Source: Bacteroidota bacterium (GTDB taxonomy: Bacteria > Bacteroidota > Bacteroidia > Chitinophagales > Chitinophagaceae). Taken from it: DNA of 6,367 nucleotides. Shown here piece after piece: positions 4,120 to 6,367 of this stretch. Positions within the stretch are counted from its first letter, which is position 1. Each line of letters starts with the position of its first letter. Position numbers and translations under genes: made by a program. The notes under the pieces are model-generated. The model searched no databases. It was not told the origin of the DNA and saw only the letters and a list, made by a program, of their open reading frames with translations. Location: positions 1 through 6,367 of the forward strand of contig JANYAL010000200.1 of NCBI GenBank assembly GCA_025361325.1. Reading direction: 5' to 3'.

Positions 4120-6367
4120 ATGAAGAAATATTTCATCCTTATCATATTATCCCTGTTCTCTTTTAAGGAATTGATGGCCAATCATACCAAGGGCGGATGG
4201 ATGTTTTATGAATACCTGGGCCCGGGCAGTTTACCCAATACCAACAAGTACAGGATCACCATGAAGTTCTATACGGCCTGTGACCTGAATTCGGGTCAGT
4301 TTGAAGCCACCATCAACTTCTCGCTTTTTGATGCGGCAACGCACCAGCTTCTCTATACAATCCCGGTTACTTTCAGTGACTCATCAAATATCCAGAACTG
4401 CAGCAGTCAGCAATGTCATCCCTGCATCAGTAATATACCAACCATCTGCTACAAGATCACCACGTACCAGACCGAGCAGGAGCTTCCGTCGATCCCGGGT
4501 GGATATATTGTAGCCTACCAGCGATGTTGCCGTATCTCCTCCATTGTGAACCTGGCGCCCCCCTCCAACAGTGTAGGAGAAACCTGGACGGTGACCATTC
4601 CGGGTAATTCCATTCCCGGTGCGGAAATGAACAACAGTGCACGTTTTGCACAGAATGATACAGCTATCATATGCCAGAGCAGTTATTTCACTTTCGATTT
4701 CAGCGCCACGGACGTGGATAATGATTCCCTGGTATATAATTTTGCCCCGGCTTATACAGGGGGCAACAGCACGTCACCTGCGCCTAATCCGGCTTCCAAT
4801 CCCCCTTTTATTGAGGTTGTGTACCAGGTTCCCTTTTCCGGATATCAACCGATGGGATCGGGTGTTAATATCAATCACCAAACCGGCATTGTGAGCGGTA
4901 TAGCGCCCGGCTCGGGGATCTATGTGGTTACGGTAGTGGTCAGCGAATATATAAGGGGCACTACTACCAAGAAAGCGGAAGTGAGGAAATCACTACACAT
5001 ACAGGTTGCAGACTGCAATTCCACCAAGCCCAAGCTGGACCCCGTGTATTACAGTTGCGACGGTTTCACAGAGAGTTTTTCGAACCAGGGTAATTCCAAT
5101 AATATCGTTACTTACTACTGGGATTTTGGTGACGGCAGCACGGACAATGCGCCAGCGCCTACCCATACCTATGCCGATACAGGAAGTTATACACTCAAAC
5201 TGGTGGTGAACAGAAACCTGCAGTGTTCCGATTCGGCCACCGCCATTGTAAAAGTTTACCCGGGGTTTTTTGCCGGGCTTCGGGTAGCGGGACAATGCAA
5301 AAACACCGCCATCCAGTTCACTGATCTCACCACCACTACCTACGGTGTTGTGAATTCCTGGAGCTGGACCTTCGGCGATCCCAATTCACCCTCCAATGGC
5401 TCTATCCTGCAAAACTCCACACACACGTATGCCAATACCGGCAGTTACACAGTTGAATTTATTGTAGGCAACAGCAAGGGCTGTATCAAGACCATCGATA
5501 CCACCATCACCATCCTCGACAAACCTCCTTTAACGGTAACGCATGATACCCTGATCTGTTTCATTGACACCCTGCAGCTTAATGCTGTAGGAACGGGTAG
5601 CTTTCTATGGAGCCCCAATTACAATATCAGCAGTGTAAACATCGCGAACCCCCTGGTGAACCCACAGGTACCCACCACGTACCATGTAATGCTCACCGAC
5701 CCCAACGGCTGTATTGGAACTGATTCCGTACATGTGAATGTGAAGTTATTTGTGACCCTCCTAACGCCGCCCGATACTACCATTTGCACCGGTGATGGGG
5801 TGGTATTGCGCATCGTGAGTGACGGACTGAAATACCAGTGGACCGAAAACCCGGCCGGTAATACATTAAACGATCCCACGCTAAAGAATCCTATCGCCAC
5901 CCCCGTTCAGCTGACCAATTACTTGGTAACCGCCAATATTGGTAAGTGTGTATCCAATGCTTCTATTAGGATAAACCCTATTGCTTATCCGCCTGCCAAT
6001 GCCGGTCCGGACCAGGCCATTTGTTTCGGCAATTCTGTTCAGCTGAATGCTACGGGAGGCAGCAGCTATTCCTGGAGTCCTGCGGCTTTCCTGACTGCCA
6101 CCAACATCCCCAACCCGGTTTCCGTGAAACCCTTCGCAAGTGTTCGCTATATTGTAACCGTACGGGATACGCTTGGCTGCCCCAAACCGGGAAGAGATAC
6201 CTTGCTGGTGAATGTATTCAAGATAAAAGCAGATGCCGGCCCCAGGGACACGCTGGTGGTACTTGGGCAGCCCCTGCAATTGCAGGCTACCGGCAGCACC
6301 AATTATGTATGGTCGCCCTCCACCTGGCTGGACAATCCCTTTATCAGCAACCCTGTGGCCATGCCCA
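4120..6367 (+). CDS. Large secreted PKD/Ig-like repeat protein, gliding-motility type (3' end outside window)
   Basis: The frame opens at ATG 4120 and runs 749 codons to the window end without a stop, so only the N-terminal part is seen. Residues 1-20 are a typical signal peptide (KK, hydrophobic core, likely cut after LMA). Residues 21 to about 155 form a Cys-rich domain starting NHTKGGW and containing IPGGYIVAYQRCC, the head domain of many Bacteroidota surface proteins. Residues 160-299 look cadherin-like (ATDVDNDSLVYN at 196-207). Two PKD domains follow (about 308-380 with WDFGDG at 334, and 381-467 with WTFGDP at 416), both with HTYAxTGSY. Then come Ig-like modules with LWSP/YQW/YSWSP/VWSP cores near 496, 572, 650 and 729; the last is cut. 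Relatives usually end in a type IX sorting or gliding-motility-associated C-terminal domain, which I infer lies beyond the window. Likely role: cell-surface or secreted adhesin; no catalytic motif is visible. Confidence 0.9.
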   Translation, partial: MKKYFILIILSLFSFKELMANHTKGGWMFYEYLGPGSLPNTNKYRITMKFYTACDLNSGQFEATINFSLFDAATHQLLYTIPVTFSDSSNIQNCSSQQCHPCISNIPTICYKITTYQTEQELPSIPGGYIVAYQRCCRISSIVNLAPPSNSVGETWTVTIPGNSIPGAEMNNSARFAQNDTAIICQSSYFTFDFSATDVDNDSLVYNFAPAYTGGNSTSPAPNPASNPPFIEVVYQVPFSGYQPMGSGVNINHQTGIVSGIAPGSGIYVVTVVVSEYIRGTTTKKAEVRKSLHIQVADCNSTKPKLDPVYYSCDGFTESFSNQGNSNNIVTYYWDFGDGSTDNAPAPTHTYADTGSYTLKLVVNRNLQCSDSATAIVKVYPGFFAGLRVAGQCKNTAIQFTDLTTTTYGVVNSWSWTFGDPNSPSNGSILQNSTHTYANTGSYTVEFIVGNSKGCIKTIDTTITILDKPPLTVTHDTLICFIDTLQLNAVGTGSFLWSPNYNISSVNIANPLVNPQVPTTYHVMLTDPNGCIGTDSVHVNVKLFVTLLTPPDTTICTGDGVVLRIVSDGLKYQWTENPAGNTLNDPTLKNPIATPVQLTNYLVTANIGKCVSNASIRINPIAYPPANAGPDQAICFGNSVQLNATGGSSYSWSPAAFLTATNIPNPVSVKPFASVRYIVTVRDTLGCPKPGRDTLLVNVFKIKADAGPRDTLVVLGQPLQLQATGSTNYVWSPSTWLDNPFISNPVAMP

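Noticed and set aside
5881..6279. Minus-strand open frame of 132 codons opposite the surface-protein gene
   Set aside because: The plus-strand frame is continuous from 4120 and encodes recognisable Ig-like modules across this stretch; the antisense frame is a shadow, as are the short plus-strand frames at 4301-4513, 4637-4894 and 5006-5209.
1..6367. CRISPR array, tRNA, rRNA, insertion sequence or phage genes
   Set aside because: No repeat-spacer pattern, no cloverleaf or rRNA-like stretch, and no transposase, integrase or phage structural protein is seen on either strand.

Overview
The window looks like a chromosomal segment of a Bacteroidota bacterium, most likely of the Chitinophagaceae type. 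The evidence is an exact TAnnTTTG promoter box, start sites without Shine-Dalgarno sequences, an IMP dehydrogenase whose N-terminus reads like Chitinophagaceae homologues as I remember them, a DUF4105 membrane protein, and a large secreted PKD/Ig-like repeat protein of the gliding-motility/type IX secretion kind. The family-level placement is an impression, not a search result.

Layout: all four genes are on the plus strand, separated by spacers of 243, 105 and 198 bp, so they are probably separate transcription units. (1) 1-75 is an upstream spacer with a 7-bp tandem repeat and a promoter box that almost touches the start codon of guaB. (2) 76-1569 is guaB, a complete IMP dehydrogenase. (3) 1570-1812 is a spacer holding two G-rich hairpin elements. 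(4) 1813-2988 is a DUF4105 protein with a Cys/His periplasmic domain and about five membrane helices, a candidate lipoprotein N-acyltransferase (Lnb-like). (5) 2989-3093 is a repeat-bearing spacer. (6) 3094-3921 is an alpha/beta hydrolase with a complete catalytic triad; a G-rich element related to the one in the guaB spacer seems to lie in frame inside it. (7) 3922-4119 is a spacer with a weak promoter candidate. (8) 4120-6367 is the 5' part of a large exported surface protein that stays open to the end of the window.

The genes do not form an obvious pathway: one is purine nucleotide synthesis, one probable envelope lipoprotein maturation, one hydrolase of unknown substrate, and one secreted adhesin-like protein. 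I see no CRISPR array, tRNA, rRNA, insertion sequence or phage gene. I do not see a clearly new multi-gene system. The most unusual signal is the set of CCCC-loop-GGGG-spacer-GGGG elements, one of which appears to have added about ten residues to an enzyme next to its nucleophile strand.
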